Source of the DNA: Bacillus manliponensis
GTDB taxonomy: Bacteria > Bacillota > Bacilli > Bacillales > Bacillaceae_G
Assembly: GCF_000712595.1 (NCBI RefSeq)
Contig: NZ_JOTN01000008.1
Location: forward strand, 124,001 to 188,000
Direction: 5' to 3'
DNA: 64,000 bases
Part shown: positions 8,874-17,974 of the stretch, piece after piece
Layout: every line of letters begins with the position of its first letter
Position numbering within the stretch: the first letter of the stretch is position 1
Notes under the pieces: model-generated
The model's database searches: none
Seen by the model: only the letters and a program-made list of their open reading frames with translations
What the model was told of the DNA's origin: nothing
Translations under genes and position numbers: made by a program

Positions 8874-9862
8874 AAAAGGGATTAAAGATTATGCTAGCAG
8901 CTTTTCTTGCATTGGGAGCAGCTGGCTGCGGAACTGATAAAAAAGAAGACAGTACAGAGAAAGAAGTTACAGTTGTACTAGATTGGTTCCCAAATACGAA
9001 CCATACAGGGTTATATGTAGCAGAAACAAAAGAGTATTATAAAAAACAAGGGTTAGATGTAGAGATTATTCAGCCAGGAGATAACACATCTGGCGAACAG
9101 ATGGTGGCATCAGGAAAAGCTGACTTTGCAATTAGCTACCAAGAAAATGTAACATCGGCTCGTGCAGAAGGTATTCCGGTTGTTTCAATTGCGGCAATTA
9201 TTCAGCATAATACATCAGCATTTGCTTCGTTAAAAGAAGCGAATATTACATCTCCAAAAGATTTTGAAGGCAAACGTTACGGTGGCTGGGGTGCGCCTGT
9301 TGAAGAAGCGATGCTAAAAACAGTTATGGATAAGCATAACGCTGATTATAGTAAAGTTGAAAACATTGTACTTGGCCAAACAGACTTCTTTAAATCAATT
9401 GGACGTGACGCTGATTTTGAATGGATTTATTATGGATGGGACGGTATTGAAGCGAAGCGCCAAGGTATCGATTTAAATATGATTATGGTAAAAGATTTAG
9501 ATCCAGCGTTAGATTTTTATAGCCCAGTTATTATTACGAGTGAAAAGCATGCACAAAAAGATAAAGAGTTTGTGAAAAAGTTTATGAAGGCGACAGCAGA
9601 TGGCTATAACTTTTCAATTGAAAATCCAAAAGAAGCAGCGGACATTTTAATTGAAAGTGTGCCAGATATTAATAAAGAGTTAGTGCAGGATAGTCAAGAG
9701 TGGTTAAGTACGAAATATCAGGACGATGCAAAAGCATGGGGAGTACAGAAGGAAGAAGTTTGGACAAATTACATGAATTTCTTACATGAAAACAAAGTGA
9801 TTAAGAAGAAAATCGATGTAAAAGATGCGTTTACGAACGAATTCCTTCCAAGTGAAAAATGA
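8870..9862 (+). CDS. thiY: Thiamin-precursor ABC transporter, substrate-binding lipoprotein
   Basis: NMT1/THI5-like periplasmic-type binding protein of 330 residues, anchored as a lipoprotein: signal peptide 1-19 and lipobox LGAAGC with Cys20. The mature start reads VTVVLDWFPNTNHTGLYVA, typical of ThiY, which binds pyrimidine precursors of thiamin. The loop GGWGAPVEEAM and the aromatic DFEWIYYGWDGIEA likely line the ligand pocket. It is in the TPP riboswitch operon and overlaps thiZ by 4 bp. Confidence 0.93.
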   Translation: MKKGLKIMLAAFLALGAAGCGTDKKEDSTEKEVTVVLDWFPNTNHTGLYVAETKEYYKKQGLDVEIIQPGDNTSGEQMVASGKADFAISYQENVTSARAEGIPVVSIAAIIQHNTSAFASLKEANITSPKDFEGKRYGGWGAPVEEAMLKTVMDKHNADYSKVENIVLGQTDFFKSIGRDADFEWIYYGWDGIEAKRQGIDLNMIMVKDLDPALDFYSPVIITSEKHAQKDKEFVKKFMKATADGYNFSIENPKEAADILIESVPDINKELVQDSQEWLSTKYQDDAKAWGVQKEEVWTNYMNFLHENKVIKKKIDVKDAFTNEFLPSEK

Positions 9863-10608
9863 GTGGATTACAAATAAAAGATGTGACAAAAGAATTTGAT
9901 GGAAAAAATGTTTTAGAGAAAATTAGCACTCACATTGAAGAAGGTGAGTTCGTCTCGTTTGTTGGACCAAGTGGCTGTGGGAAAAGTACATTATTAAATA
10001 TTATTGCTGGAATTGAGATAGCAAACAAAGGTGATGTACGATATGAAAATCACTCTATATTAGGGCAGGATGTTGTAAGTTATATGCCCCAGCAAGACTT
10101 ATTGTTACCGTGGCGTTCTGCCTTACAAAATATTGTTCTTCCGCTAGAAATCGATGGTATGCCGAAAAAAGAACGCATTGCGGCCGGGATGGAAGTGTTG
10201 GAGCAGTTCGAACTTGCTGAGTATGCTGAGCACTATCCAGATGCATTATCAGGCGGAATGAGGCAACGTATTAGCTTTTTACGAACACATTTATGCGACA
10301 AACCGATTATGCTGTTAGATGAGCCGTTTGGAAAGTTAGATGCTTTTACAAAAATGGAAGTTCATAATTGGCTCTTACATTCATGGCAACAAGAAAAGCA
10401 AACGATTGTGATGGTAACACACGATTTAGATGAAGCGATTTTATTGTCCGATCGTGTCTTTATTTTGTCGCAAAGACCAGCAACAATTGTTGGGGAAATA
10501 AATGTGAATTTACCTCGTCCAAGAACGATGGATATGTTAACATCGATAGAATTAAAAGAAGACAAGGCGAAAATCTTAGAGGTTTTAGCGCCTTATATGA
10601 GAAAATAA
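9859..10608 (+). CDS. thiZ: Thiamin-precursor ABC transporter, ATP-binding protein
   Basis: 249-residue ABC ATPase. Walker A is GPSGCGKST, the Q-loop MPQQDLLLPW, the signature LSGGMRQR, Walker B IMLLDEPFG and the H-loop VTHDLDEA, all intact. It energises ThiX. Last gene of the operon, followed at once by a terminator. Confidence 0.93.
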   Translation: MSGLQIKDVTKEFDGKNVLEKISTHIEEGEFVSFVGPSGCGKSTLLNIIAGIEIANKGDVRYENHSILGQDVVSYMPQQDLLLPWRSALQNIVLPLEIDGMPKKERIAAGMEVLEQFELAEYAEHYPDALSGGMRQRISFLRTHLCDKPIMLLDEPFGKLDAFTKMEVHNWLLHSWQQEKQTIVMVTHDLDEAILLSDRVFILSQRPATIVGEINVNLPRPRTMDMLTSIELKEDKAKILEVLAPYMRK

Positions 10609-10648
10609 AAAAGGACATCCTAGAAAGCTACTAGGATGTCCTTTTTTA
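10606..10648 (+). terminator. Terminator of the thiXYZ operon
   Basis: AAAAAAGGACATCCTAG and CTAGGATGTCCTTTTTT flank a seven-base loop. Confidence 0.92.
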
Positions 10649-10777
10649 TTTCGAAATGATTGTAACTTATGTTTAATGATAGTTTATAAAAAAATATATT
10701 TTCAGAAAATAATATTGACATTTTTTTGCATCACCCCTACTATTAGTTACATAGTTTTGGAAAATTTTATATGAATA

Positions 10778-10891
10778 CTCTTATCTAGAGTGGTGGAGGG
10801 ACTGGCCCGATGATACCCGGCAACCGAGCTTATAAATTGTAAGCTTAGGTGCTAATTCCTGCAAAACGGTTTTCGTTTTGAAAGATAAGAG
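10778..10891 (+). promoter_or_regulatory. SAM-I riboswitch (S-box)
   Basis: Closing stem CTCTTATC/GATAAGAG. Core AGAGTGGTGGAGGGACTGG, CCCGATGATACCCGGCAACC and TTAGGTGCTAATTCC match the S-box consensus closely. It sits in front of metQ-metN-metI. Confidence 0.97.
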
Positions 10892-10913
10892 AGGCGTTTC
10901 TCTTGTCTATTTG

Positions 10914-10943
10914 ACACCTCTCTTATTGGAGAGGTGTTTTTTA
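10914..10943 (+). terminator. S-box-controlled terminator
   Basis: ACACCTCTC/GAGAGGTGT hairpin plus TTTTT. Its 5' arm can also pair with the AGAGAGG after the aptamer, the expected antiterminator. Confidence 0.9.
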
Positions 10944-10975
10944 TTGGTAAAAACATATATTGAGGAGGAATGTAT

Positions 10976-11788
10976 ATGAAAAAGTGGTTGTTAAGTATGA
11001 TAGGCGGGGCAGTATTGCTGCTCGGAGCATGTAGTCAAGATGTGAGTAAGGAAACAAAGGCGTTAGATGAAAAGAAAATCACAGTTGGTGTAACTGGTGG
11101 ACCGCATGAACAAATTTTTGAGAAAGTAAAAGAAGTAGCGGAAAAGGATGGTTTACAAGTTAAGATAAAGGTTTTTAACGATTATGTTATGCCAAATGTA
11201 TCGTTAGATGAAAAAGAAATTGATGTAAATAGCTATCAAACAAAATCATATTTAGATGTGTTTAAGGCTGAAAGAAAAATGGAATTAACAGAAGCATTTT
11301 CAACAGTAACATTCCCGATGGGTATATATTCCAGTAACTTAAAAGATATAAACGATTTAAAAGAAGGAGATGCGATTGCTGTGCCGAACGATCCAACAAA
11401 TGAATTACGTGCATTAAAATTGTTCGAAAAAGCCGGTGTGTTGAAAGTAGATCCAAAGGCAACAGAAAAAGCAACAGCAAAAGATGTCATTGAAAATCCA
11501 AAAAACTTGAAGATTGTAGAATTAGAAGCATCGCAATTACCGACTCAATTAAGTGAAGTGAAGGCAGCTGCAATTAATACAAATTTTGCAATAGGAGCAA
11601 ATTTAAATCCATCAAAAGATTCTATTTTCCGCGAAGGGAAAGATTCGCCATATGTAAACTGGGTTGTCGTTCGTACTGAAAACAAAGACGATGAGGCTTT
11701 GAAAAAGTTAAAGAAAGCTTACCACTCTAAAGAAGTGAAAGAATTTATTGAGGAAAAATTTGATGGTTCGGTATTGCCGTCATGGTAG
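10976..11788 (+). CDS. metQ: Methionine ABC transporter, substrate-binding lipoprotein
   Basis: NlpA/MetQ family lipoprotein of 270 residues. Signal peptide with lipobox LLGAC (Cys19), then the family start KKITVGVTGGPHEQI. Also visible are the NVSLDEKEIDVNSYQ segment and the later AAINTNFAIGANLNPSKD segment. The start at 10976 is taken because the GAGGAGGA site would directly abut the ATG at 10970. Downstream of a SAM riboswitch and followed by metN and metI. Confidence 0.95.
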   Translation: MKKWLLSMIGGAVLLLGACSQDVSKETKALDEKKITVGVTGGPHEQIFEKVKEVAEKDGLQVKIKVFNDYVMPNVSLDEKEIDVNSYQTKSYLDVFKAERKMELTEAFSTVTFPMGIYSSNLKDINDLKEGDAIAVPNDPTNELRALKLFEKAGVLKVDPKATEKATAKDVIENPKNLKIVELEASQLPTQLSEVKAAAINTNFAIGANLNPSKDSIFREGKDSPYVNWVVVRTENKDDEALKKLKKAYHSKEVKEFIEEKFDGSVLPSW

Positions 11789-11800
11789 GGGCTGATAAGA

Positions 11801-12841
11801 ATGATTGAAATAAAGAATGTATCAAAAGTATTTACAACAAAAACAGGGAAAGTTGAAGCACTCAAGCCAACATCAATAAAAGTAGAAAGAGGAGAAGTAT
11901 TTGGTATTATCGGCTATAGTGGTGCTGGTAAAAGTACATTAATACGTTGTGTGAATTTATTAGATAAACCGACAACTGGAAGTGTAATTGTGAATGGTCA
12001 AGATTTAACTTCCTTATCCCAAAAAGAATTGGCACAGGCTAGACGAAAAATCGGGATGATTTTCCAAGGGTTTCATTTAGTAAAGACAGTTAATGTGTAT
12101 GAAAATATTGCATTACCTTTAAGGTTGGCTGGAGTTTCTAAAAGGGAGATTGAAAAACGGGTAGAGAAATATTTACGTATTGTTGGACTGTTAGAGCGAA
12201 GAGGGGCATATCCTAGTGAACTGTCTGGTGGTCAAAAACAGCGTGTTGCAATCGCCCGAGCTTTAGCACATGAACCAGAGGTGTTATTAAGTGATGAAGC
12301 GACAAGTGCGCTAGATCCAGAAACAACAGAGTCCATTTTAGAGCTATTACTAGAAATTAATGAGAAAATGAGGATTACCATTTTATTGATTACACACGAA
12401 ATGAATGTAATTCAGCGTGTATGTGACCGCGTTGCTGTTATGGAGCGCGGGGCTATTGTTGAAACTGGTACAGTAAAATCTATTTTTACAGATCCGAAGC
12501 ATAAGGCAACGAAAAAGTTCATAAGTAGTGCTTTTTCGTTCACAATCCCAGAAGGGCTGCAAGAAGAATTACAAAATAAAGGAGAAATCGTAATTCTTTC
12601 TTTTATAGGGAATTCTTCTAGTGAGCCAGCACTTGCTATAGCAACAAAACGTTTTCAAGTATATCCAAATATTTTGTCGGGTAACATTACACAGTTAAAG
12701 CGTGAAGCTTACGGCAGGTTAGTTGTTCATATGCAAGGGGAACAAAGCGAAGTGAAACAGGCGCTTACATTTTTACAGGAACAAGGAATTATTGTAGAGA
12801 GGAGCCAAAAAGACTATGGGGAGCAAATCCTTTTTGGATGA
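11801..12841 (+). CDS. metN: Methionine ABC transporter, ATP-binding protein
   Basis: 346-residue ATPase. Walker A GYSGAGKST, signature LSGGQKQR, Walker B LLSDEATSALDP, H-loop ITHEMNVI. Residues from about 265 form the C-terminal NIL/ACT-like domain that senses methionine in MetN proteins. It lies 12 bp after metQ and overlaps metI by 26 bp. Confidence 0.96.
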   Translation: MIEIKNVSKVFTTKTGKVEALKPTSIKVERGEVFGIIGYSGAGKSTLIRCVNLLDKPTTGSVIVNGQDLTSLSQKELAQARRKIGMIFQGFHLVKTVNVYENIALPLRLAGVSKREIEKRVEKYLRIVGLLERRGAYPSELSGGQKQRVAIARALAHEPEVLLSDEATSALDPETTESILELLLEINEKMRITILLITHEMNVIQRVCDRVAVMERGAIVETGTVKSIFTDPKHKATKKFISSAFSFTIPEGLQEELQNKGEIVILSFIGNSSSEPALAIATKRFQVYPNILSGNITQLKREAYGRLVVHMQGEQSEVKQALTFLQEQGIIVERSQKDYGEQILFG

Positions 12842-13484
12842 ATGGGGAACAGTGATATGGGAAGCAACTGTTCAAACTTTTCAGATGACATCTATTTCAC
12901 TGCTAATTTCAATTGTCGTTGCACTGCCGCTTGGTATGGCTCTTGTTTTAACAAGACCAAATGGTCAATTAGAAAATAGAATTGTATATGTCATTTTTAA
13001 TACGGGTATTAATATTATTCGATCTATTCCATTCATCATTCTATTATTCTTCATTCTACCGTTTACAAAGTTAATTATGGGGACATCAATTGGTGTGAAA
13101 GGTGTTATTGTACCACTTGTTGTATTTACGGCGCCGTATATTGCACGTCTAATGGAGACAGCATTATTGGAAGTCGATCGGGGGATTATCGAAGCATATC
13201 AAGCGATGGGGATTTCAAATATGAAAATTATTTGGCACGTGATGATAAGAGAAGCACGTCCATCACTTATTCTTGGATTAACGATTGCAACAATTGGATT
13301 AATTGGTGCAACGGCAATGGCAGGGTTAGTAGGGGCTGGAGGTCTTGGAGATTTGGCATATCGATTCGGGCACTTACGTTATGAACCAGAAGTGATGTAT
13401 GTAACTGTACTTATTTTAATTGTTCTTGTTCAAGGATTACAATCGTTAGGAAATGGTCTTGCAAGGAAGTTAAAGAAAGATTAA
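12816..13484 (+). CDS. metI: Methionine ABC transporter, permease
   Basis: 222-residue MetI-type permease with about five membrane segments. The coupling motif is EAYQAMGISNMKIIWHVMIREARP, and GLVGAGGLGDLAYRFG is family-typical. The ATG at 12816 lies inside the end of metN and has AGGAG about 11 bp upstream, suggesting translational coupling. Confidence 0.94.
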   Translation: MGSKSFLDEWGTVIWEATVQTFQMTSISLLISIVVALPLGMALVLTRPNGQLENRIVYVIFNTGINIIRSIPFIILLFFILPFTKLIMGTSIGVKGVIVPLVVFTAPYIARLMETALLEVDRGIIEAYQAMGISNMKIIWHVMIREARPSLILGLTIATIGLIGATAMAGLVGAGGLGDLAYRFGHLRYEPEVMYVTVLILIVLVQGLQSLGNGLARKLKKD

Positions 13485-13487
13485 TAG

Positions 13488-13527
13488 AAAAAGCGATATC
13501 TCACTAATAAGAGATACCGCTTTTTTT
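13488..13527. terminator. Terminator between metI and the chitinase gene
   Basis: AAAAAGCGATATCTC and GAGATACCGCTTTTTTT flank a loop. It can serve both convergent genes. Confidence 0.88.
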
Positions 13528-13528
13528 A

Positions 13529-15559
13529 TTAATCTCCAGAAACAACAGCGTTCAATAATTCTGCTGGAGTTCCAGTTCCAGCACCGCCAATTGTCACCGT
13601 TCCACCAGCAGGAATTTCACCATTCCAACCATTGTTTGTAATGACATAGTGGTTATTTGTGCTGCTTACAAGTTTGGAGTCCCAAACTTGTGTTAACGTT
13701 CCATTGTAGTCAAAATCTAAAGTCCAATTTTTAATTGGGGTTGTTCCTGTGTTTTTAATTGTGATTGAGAAGTTGTAGCTCGTACCCCAATTAGATGTAA
13801 CTGTAAATTTTACGTCGCTATTTCCACTACCTGGTGGTGTAGTACCATCGTTTGTTTTTACAGTAATAGAAGCTGGTTGTGATTTATTACCTGCTGCATC
13901 TTTAGCGACGATAGAGAATGTATACTCTGTATTTGGTGTAAGGTCTTTAATTGTTATATTGTTTTTCGTTGTTGTCCATTTTCCGGTACCTGATGTTACT
14001 TCATATTCTGTCACACCGACATTGTCTGATGAAGCTGTCCAGTTTAGTTGAACTAGCGTTGCATTTTTATTTGCAACAGTTATATTTTTTACGTTTGTTG
14101 GTGCTTCTACATCTTTTGAGTTAATAGGTGATCCGAGTAATTCTGTTACTAACGTATCAAGAAGCTTTGGACCAGTACACGTATACTTTTGACTTGTACG
14201 ACAGTCGCCGCTTAGCTCCCAGAACATTGCACCGCCAAGACCTTTTGTTTTAATATAATCTGTTTTATGTTTCATAGATTCTGGATCGTCGTAACTAATG
14301 AAAGCACCCGTTGTAGCGTTATAAAGGAAAGGTACTTTTGCTGCATCATTCCAATAGCGAACATATCCATTTTTGTTCACGTAGTTTGCTGCTAAGTCAC
14401 CATAATCGAAAATACCTGTATTACCTGAAGAGAAGTCGTCCCAAGTTCCTTTCGCTCCGTATCCGCCGTTCACTCCAGGTTTACAAGGTTGATATTCTCC
14501 AGTATTATCCGGTCCTGGCCCGCAATTTTGCCAACCACGGCCGTAAAATGCTACACCTAATACAATTTTATTTAACGGTACACCTTCTTTTTGATACACA
14601 TCAATTGCACCGTCTACGTAATATTTCTTCGGTAGTACTGGGTTTTTTGGATCACCGTATAATGCAGCGTTATGGTTGGTAGATGATTCAAAAGCACCGT
14701 GGAAGTCGTAAGTCATAATGTTAATCCAATCAAGGATTTCAGATATTTTTTTAAGCTCTGTATGGTCAGCGTAACGTTGACTTGCACCGGAAGCAATTGT
14801 TAATAAATATTTCTTTCCATCTTCTTGTCCAGCTTTATCTAAAGCTTGTCGTACTTCTTGTAGAAGCAGGGTGAAGTTTTGTTTATCCTCAGGACGATAG
14901 CTACCTCCAGGAATTGTTTCAACACCTGGGTATTCCCAGTCGATATCTACGCCATCAAACCCGTATTCACGGATGAAAGCAACAGAGGATTCCGCAAATG
15001 TTTTGCGCATTTTTGGATCAGCTGCCATGTCTGAAAAGCGATTCGACCAAGTCCAGCCGCCAACTGAAATTAACGTTTTTAAGTGGGGATATTTTGCTTT
15101 TAACTTTTTTAGTTCCCCGAAATTTCCGCAGCGCGCGTATTTATCGCAATCTTCCCATGTTGTTCCGGATCCTGGATAAGATTTTTGAACATCAGCCCAA
15201 GGTTCCCCTAATACGAGCGTTCCATTTGGAACTTCTTTATTTTGTAATGGTACACCAGGTTCTTTACAAGCCCATGTTTGTTTATTTGGATTATCTGGGT
15301 GAGTTGACGGGTTCCCATGTCTTCCGTCCCAACAAATGTCGGCAAATGCATAGTTTAAATGAGTAAGTTTTGATGCATCAATGTCCGCGACTTGATAGTT
15401 GCGACCGTAAATGCCCCAAGAAGGGAAATAACCAACAATTTTTTGACTTGTGTTTGACTGAGTTGCGGCAGCTGCAGTAGGAGTTACAAAGTTTGTTAGA
15501 AAGAGAGGTAAGAAGAGTAGTACGGATAGAAGAGAAAGTGTAAATTTCTTTGCTTTCAT
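13529..15559 (-). CDS. Secreted chitinase, GH18 with FnIII and CBM2 domains
   Basis: 676-residue endo-type chitinase. A signal peptide of about 31 residues (cut near TAAAA) precedes a GH18 catalytic domain from about 38 to 470. The DGVDIDWEYP motif near residue 205 carries the catalytic Glu, and WINIMTYDFHG and GGAMFWELSGD are also present. A fibronectin III domain follows at about 485-570, then a C-terminal CBM2 carbohydrate-binding domain at about 580-676 with NWG, WTLDF and GWNGEI. The layout matches known 74-kDa B. cereus-group chitinases. A cre-like site lies about 160 bp upstream. It could supply GlcNAc to the PTS at 47 kb (inference). Confidence 0.95.
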   Translation of the reverse strand: MKAKKFTLSLLSVLLFLPLFLTNFVTPTAAAATQSNTSQKIVGYFPSWGIYGRNYQVADIDASKLTHLNYAFADICWDGRHGNPSTHPDNPNKQTWACKEPGVPLQNKEVPNGTLVLGEPWADVQKSYPGSGTTWEDCDKYARCGNFGELKKLKAKYPHLKTLISVGGWTWSNRFSDMAADPKMRKTFAESSVAFIREYGFDGVDIDWEYPGVETIPGGSYRPEDKQNFTLLLQEVRQALDKAGQEDGKKYLLTIASGASQRYADHTELKKISEILDWINIMTYDFHGAFESSTNHNAALYGDPKNPVLPKKYYVDGAIDVYQKEGVPLNKIVLGVAFYGRGWQNCGPGPDNTGEYQPCKPGVNGGYGAKGTWDDFSSGNTGIFDYGDLAANYVNKNGYVRYWNDAAKVPFLYNATTGAFISYDDPESMKHKTDYIKTKGLGGAMFWELSGDCRTSQKYTCTGPKLLDTLVTELLGSPINSKDVEAPTNVKNITVANKNATLVQLNWTASSDNVGVTEYEVTSGTGKWTTTKNNITIKDLTPNTEYTFSIVAKDAAGNKSQPASITVKTNDGTTPPGSGNSDVKFTVTSNWGTSYNFSITIKNTGTTPIKNWTLDFDYNGTLTQVWDSKLVSSTNNHYVITNNGWNGEIPAGGTVTIGGAGTGTPAELLNAVVSGD

Positions 15560-15977
15560 AGTATTGCCCCTTTCGTAATAAATAATCTATTTAATGGTAA
15601 TGCCATTAAACCAATAGGAATCAAGATGATAAAACATCTATACAACCAAAAAGGATAGATATCATGAGGTCTATACAAATTAGAGGTGTTTTCATCGTAG
15701 CAAATGTCTATATTTATGTAAACGCTTTATTTGAAGAGTCGCTTTTTTCTCAACATATGGGAGCAGAAAAATGCGATAATAATAAGGAGTGAAATTAATT
15801 TTCGGTTATAGAATATATCGAATTTGTTTAGAAATTCAAAAGTTGATAAATATCTCCTTTTTTATATGAATAGTAAGATATAAACAATTGTGGCGTGATG
15901 GTCATTATATATATAAAATAATAGTAGAATAGAAATTTAGGAGTGAAAACTTCTAATGATTAAAATAATTAAAGTTA
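15560..15977. other. Long upstream region of the chitinase gene
   Basis: AT-rich, no gene seen. It holds the cre-like site described separately and presumably the chitinase promoter. Confidence 0.5.
15717..15730. promoter_or_regulatory. cre-like site (CcpA) upstream of chitinase
   Basis: TGTAAACGCTTTAT matches the first twelve positions of the cre consensus TGWAANCGNTNWCA. The last two bases differ. Glucose repression of chitinase through CcpA would be expected if it is functional. Confidence 0.55.
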
Positions 15978-16256
15978 TTTATCCCGCATTAACGGGCTGT
16001 AAGACTCCCACCTCAAAACTTAAGAAAAAACGAAGGAGTTTAGGCAGGAGATTAACAGCCCGAATCTAGCTACGACTCCTAAGCACTCGAGCCACAAGCT
16101 AATCCTTTCTGTGGCAAACTTCGCCACGCCAAGGCTTATCTTGTGCTTTTCGTGCTTGAACAGTCGTCTTCGCTTTTGAATGTAAAAGCCCGATTGGTCG
16201 GGCTGACACTCAGTGGGGGATGAAGAAAACCCCTACTGAGTGAAGTTTCACTTTAT
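15978..16256 (+). repeat. bcr1 repeat, long form (279 bp)
   Basis: Begins TTTATCCCGCATTAACGGGCTG and ends GTGAAGTTTCACTTTAT, with TTTAT at both ends as known for bcr1. It carries an extra 120-bp module (16063-16182) absent from the shorter copies here. It ends only 32 bp before the start of the surface-protein gene, so it lies in that gene's promoter or 5' leader. Confidence 0.85.
16063..16182 (+). repeat. 120-bp self-complementary module inside bcr1
   Basis: Inserted between ACAGCCCG and TAAAAGCCCGATTGG of the ordinary element. Self-pairing arms nest as GACT/AGTC, AAGCAC/GTGCTT, CACAAG/CTTGTG and TAA/TTA, with an inner hairpin GTGGC/GCCAC. The same module, also 120 bp, is at 52573-52692. 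Confidence 0.75.
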
Positions 16257-16288
16257 TAAAAAGATAGAGTTAAGGAGTAATCAAAATC

Positions 16289-17911
16289 ATGAATAAAAAA
16301 AAGACAGCTTTATTGTTATCTGCTAGTTTATTCGCATCACCAATGCATAGTTTAGCAGAAGCAAGTAATGAAGTAATAAAAACAGAGAGCATTCCGGTGA
16401 TACAACCACAAGAGCAGCATGAAGAAGTAGTAGCGGAAGAAACTACAACTACTCAAAAAAGTAAAGAAGTCATAAATGAAGATAGTAGAGAAGATATCGT
16501 AGAGAAAAAGGATATCGAAGAAAGCATTAAGAATGGTTGGATTCAAGAGAATGATAGTATTTATTACTACATAAATAACGTAGTTCAAAAAGATTGGAAG
16601 TACATAGAAGAGAAATGGTTTTATTTTCATGAAGAGACCGGTGTAATGCAAACGGGTTGGCACAAAGATGGGACTAGTTGGTATTACCTTGATGTAAACG
16701 GTGTAATGCAGACAGGTTGGTACAAAGATGGAGGAAGTTGGTACTACTTTGGCCCAAATGGTGTAATGCAAACAGGTTGGCAAAAGCATGAAGGAAGTTG
16801 GTACTACTTTGGACAAGATGGTGTAATGCAAACGGGTTGGTACAAAGATGGAGGAAGTTGGTATTACTTTGATGTAAACGGTGTGATGCAAACCGGTTGG
16901 TACAAAGATGGGGGAAATTGGTACTACTTTGGCCCAAACGGTGCAATGCAAACAGGTTGGCAAAAGCATGAAGGAAGTTGGTATTACTTTGACTTGAACG
17001 GTGCAATGCAAATAGGTTGGCAAAAGCATGAGGGAAGCTGGTACTACTTTGGCCCAAATGGTGTAATGCAAACAGGTTGGCAAAAGCATGAAGGAAGTTG
17101 GTATTATTTTGATACAAACGGTGTAATGCAGACAGGCTGGTACAAAGATGGAGGAAGTTGGTACTACTTTGGCTCAAACGGTGTAATGCAGACGGGTTGG
17201 TACAAAGACGGAGGCAATTGGTACTACTTTGGCTCAACTGGTGCAATGCAAACAGGTTGGGTTTCAGATGGAGGAAAATGGTATTATCTTTATGAAGATG
17301 GTGTGATGAAAAAAGGACAAGCTTACTTAGATGCCCCTATGATTTTTCAGCTTCCAGAATTAAAAAATGGTTGTGAAGTTGTTTCAATGACAATGATGTT
17401 AAAATATCATGGCTATAATGTTGATAAAATGTCTCTTGCTATGCAAATGCCGTTAGATACAACATCTGTTAGAACAAACAGCTCTGGACAAATTGTTACA
17501 TGGGGTGACCCAGCAGTTGGATTTGTTGGAGATGTGAAAGGAATATCAAAAGGGTATTCTATTGACCCTGCACCTTTAAAGAAAGTGTTAGATCGTTATA
17601 CAAATAGCGGTATAGATTTAACAGGATCTGATTTTACAAGTATTGAACGTTTGTTAGAACAAGGAAAGCCAGTTGTAACTTGGATTACTGCATCATTCTC
17701 ACATCCGGTAGCACCAAAAAGTTGGCGCACAACATCTGGGAAAACAATTTATGCAGACTTTGATATGCATGCTGTATTAGTAACAGGATATGATGATAAT
17801 TATGTATATTTCAATGATCCGCTAAGAAGAGGAAAAGGTGCAAAAGTATCAAAGAGTAAATTTATTAGCAGCTATAACTATATGGGGAAAAAGGCGCTAA
17901 GTATGAACTAA
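16289..17911 (+). CDS. Secreted surface protein: cell-wall-binding repeats plus C39-like peptidase domain
   Basis: 540 residues with a signal peptide of about 25 residues. A Glu/Thr-rich linker follows, then about a dozen 20-residue repeats (roughly 85-345) of the form WYYFGPNGVMQTGWYKDGGS, the CW_binding_1 type that binds choline in streptococci. The C-terminal domain (about 350-540) resembles the peptidase_C39_2 family. Its likely catalytic residues are Cys362 (KNGCEVVS), His494 (DMHAVLVTGY) and the following FNDPL near 509. A wall-anchored papain-fold enzyme is likely; its target is unknown. Ribosome site AAGGAG lies 11 bp before the ATG, just after a long bcr1. Confidence 0.85.
   Translation: MNKKKTALLLSASLFASPMHSLAEASNEVIKTESIPVIQPQEQHEEVVAEETTTTQKSKEVINEDSREDIVEKKDIEESIKNGWIQENDSIYYYINNVVQKDWKYIEEKWFYFHEETGVMQTGWHKDGTSWYYLDVNGVMQTGWYKDGGSWYYFGPNGVMQTGWQKHEGSWYYFGQDGVMQTGWYKDGGSWYYFDVNGVMQTGWYKDGGNWYYFGPNGAMQTGWQKHEGSWYYFDLNGAMQIGWQKHEGSWYYFGPNGVMQTGWQKHEGSWYYFDTNGVMQTGWYKDGGSWYYFGSNGVMQTGWYKDGGNWYYFGSTGAMQTGWVSDGGKWYYLYEDGVMKKGQAYLDAPMIFQLPELKNGCEVVSMTMMLKYHGYNVDKMSLAMQMPLDTTSVRTNSSGQIVTWGDPAVGFVGDVKGISKGYSIDPAPLKKVLDRYTNSGIDLTGSDFTSIERLLEQGKPVVTWITASFSHPVAPKSWRTTSGKTIYADFDMHAVLVTGYDDNYVYFNDPLRRGKGAKVSKSKFISSYNYMGKKALSMN
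16630..17300 (+). repeat. Tandem 60-bp coding repeats
   Basis: About eleven units with a 60-bp period encode the GW-rich wall-binding repeats. Several neighbours are nearly identical in DNA, and two subtypes (YKDGG and QKHEG) are interspersed, suggesting recent duplication and recombination. Confidence 0.95.
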
Positions 17912-17922
17912 TATAGTCTGAA

Positions 17923-17951
17923 GTAGAGGCTGTATATGTGCAGCCTCTACA
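17923..17951 (+). terminator. Hairpin after the surface-protein gene
   Basis: GTAGAGGCTG and CAGCCTCTAC are perfect 10-bp arms. There is no T-run, so it may be an attenuator or mRNA-stabilising stem rather than a strong terminator. Confidence 0.5.
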
Positions 17952-17974
17952 ATAAGAATAAATGAGGGGTGTAC

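Noticed and set aside
15978-16256. Insertion sequence
   Set aside because: No transposase is encoded; the TTTAT ends and length fit bcr1, a non-autonomous repeat.
16674-17246. Long open frames on the minus strand across the 60-bp repeats (190 and 245 codons)
   Set aside because: They mirror the plus-strand repeats, lack ribosome sites and have repetitive, unlikely protein composition.
16630-17300. CRISPR array
   Set aside because: The 60-bp periodicity is continuous coding sequence with no spacers and no cas genes.
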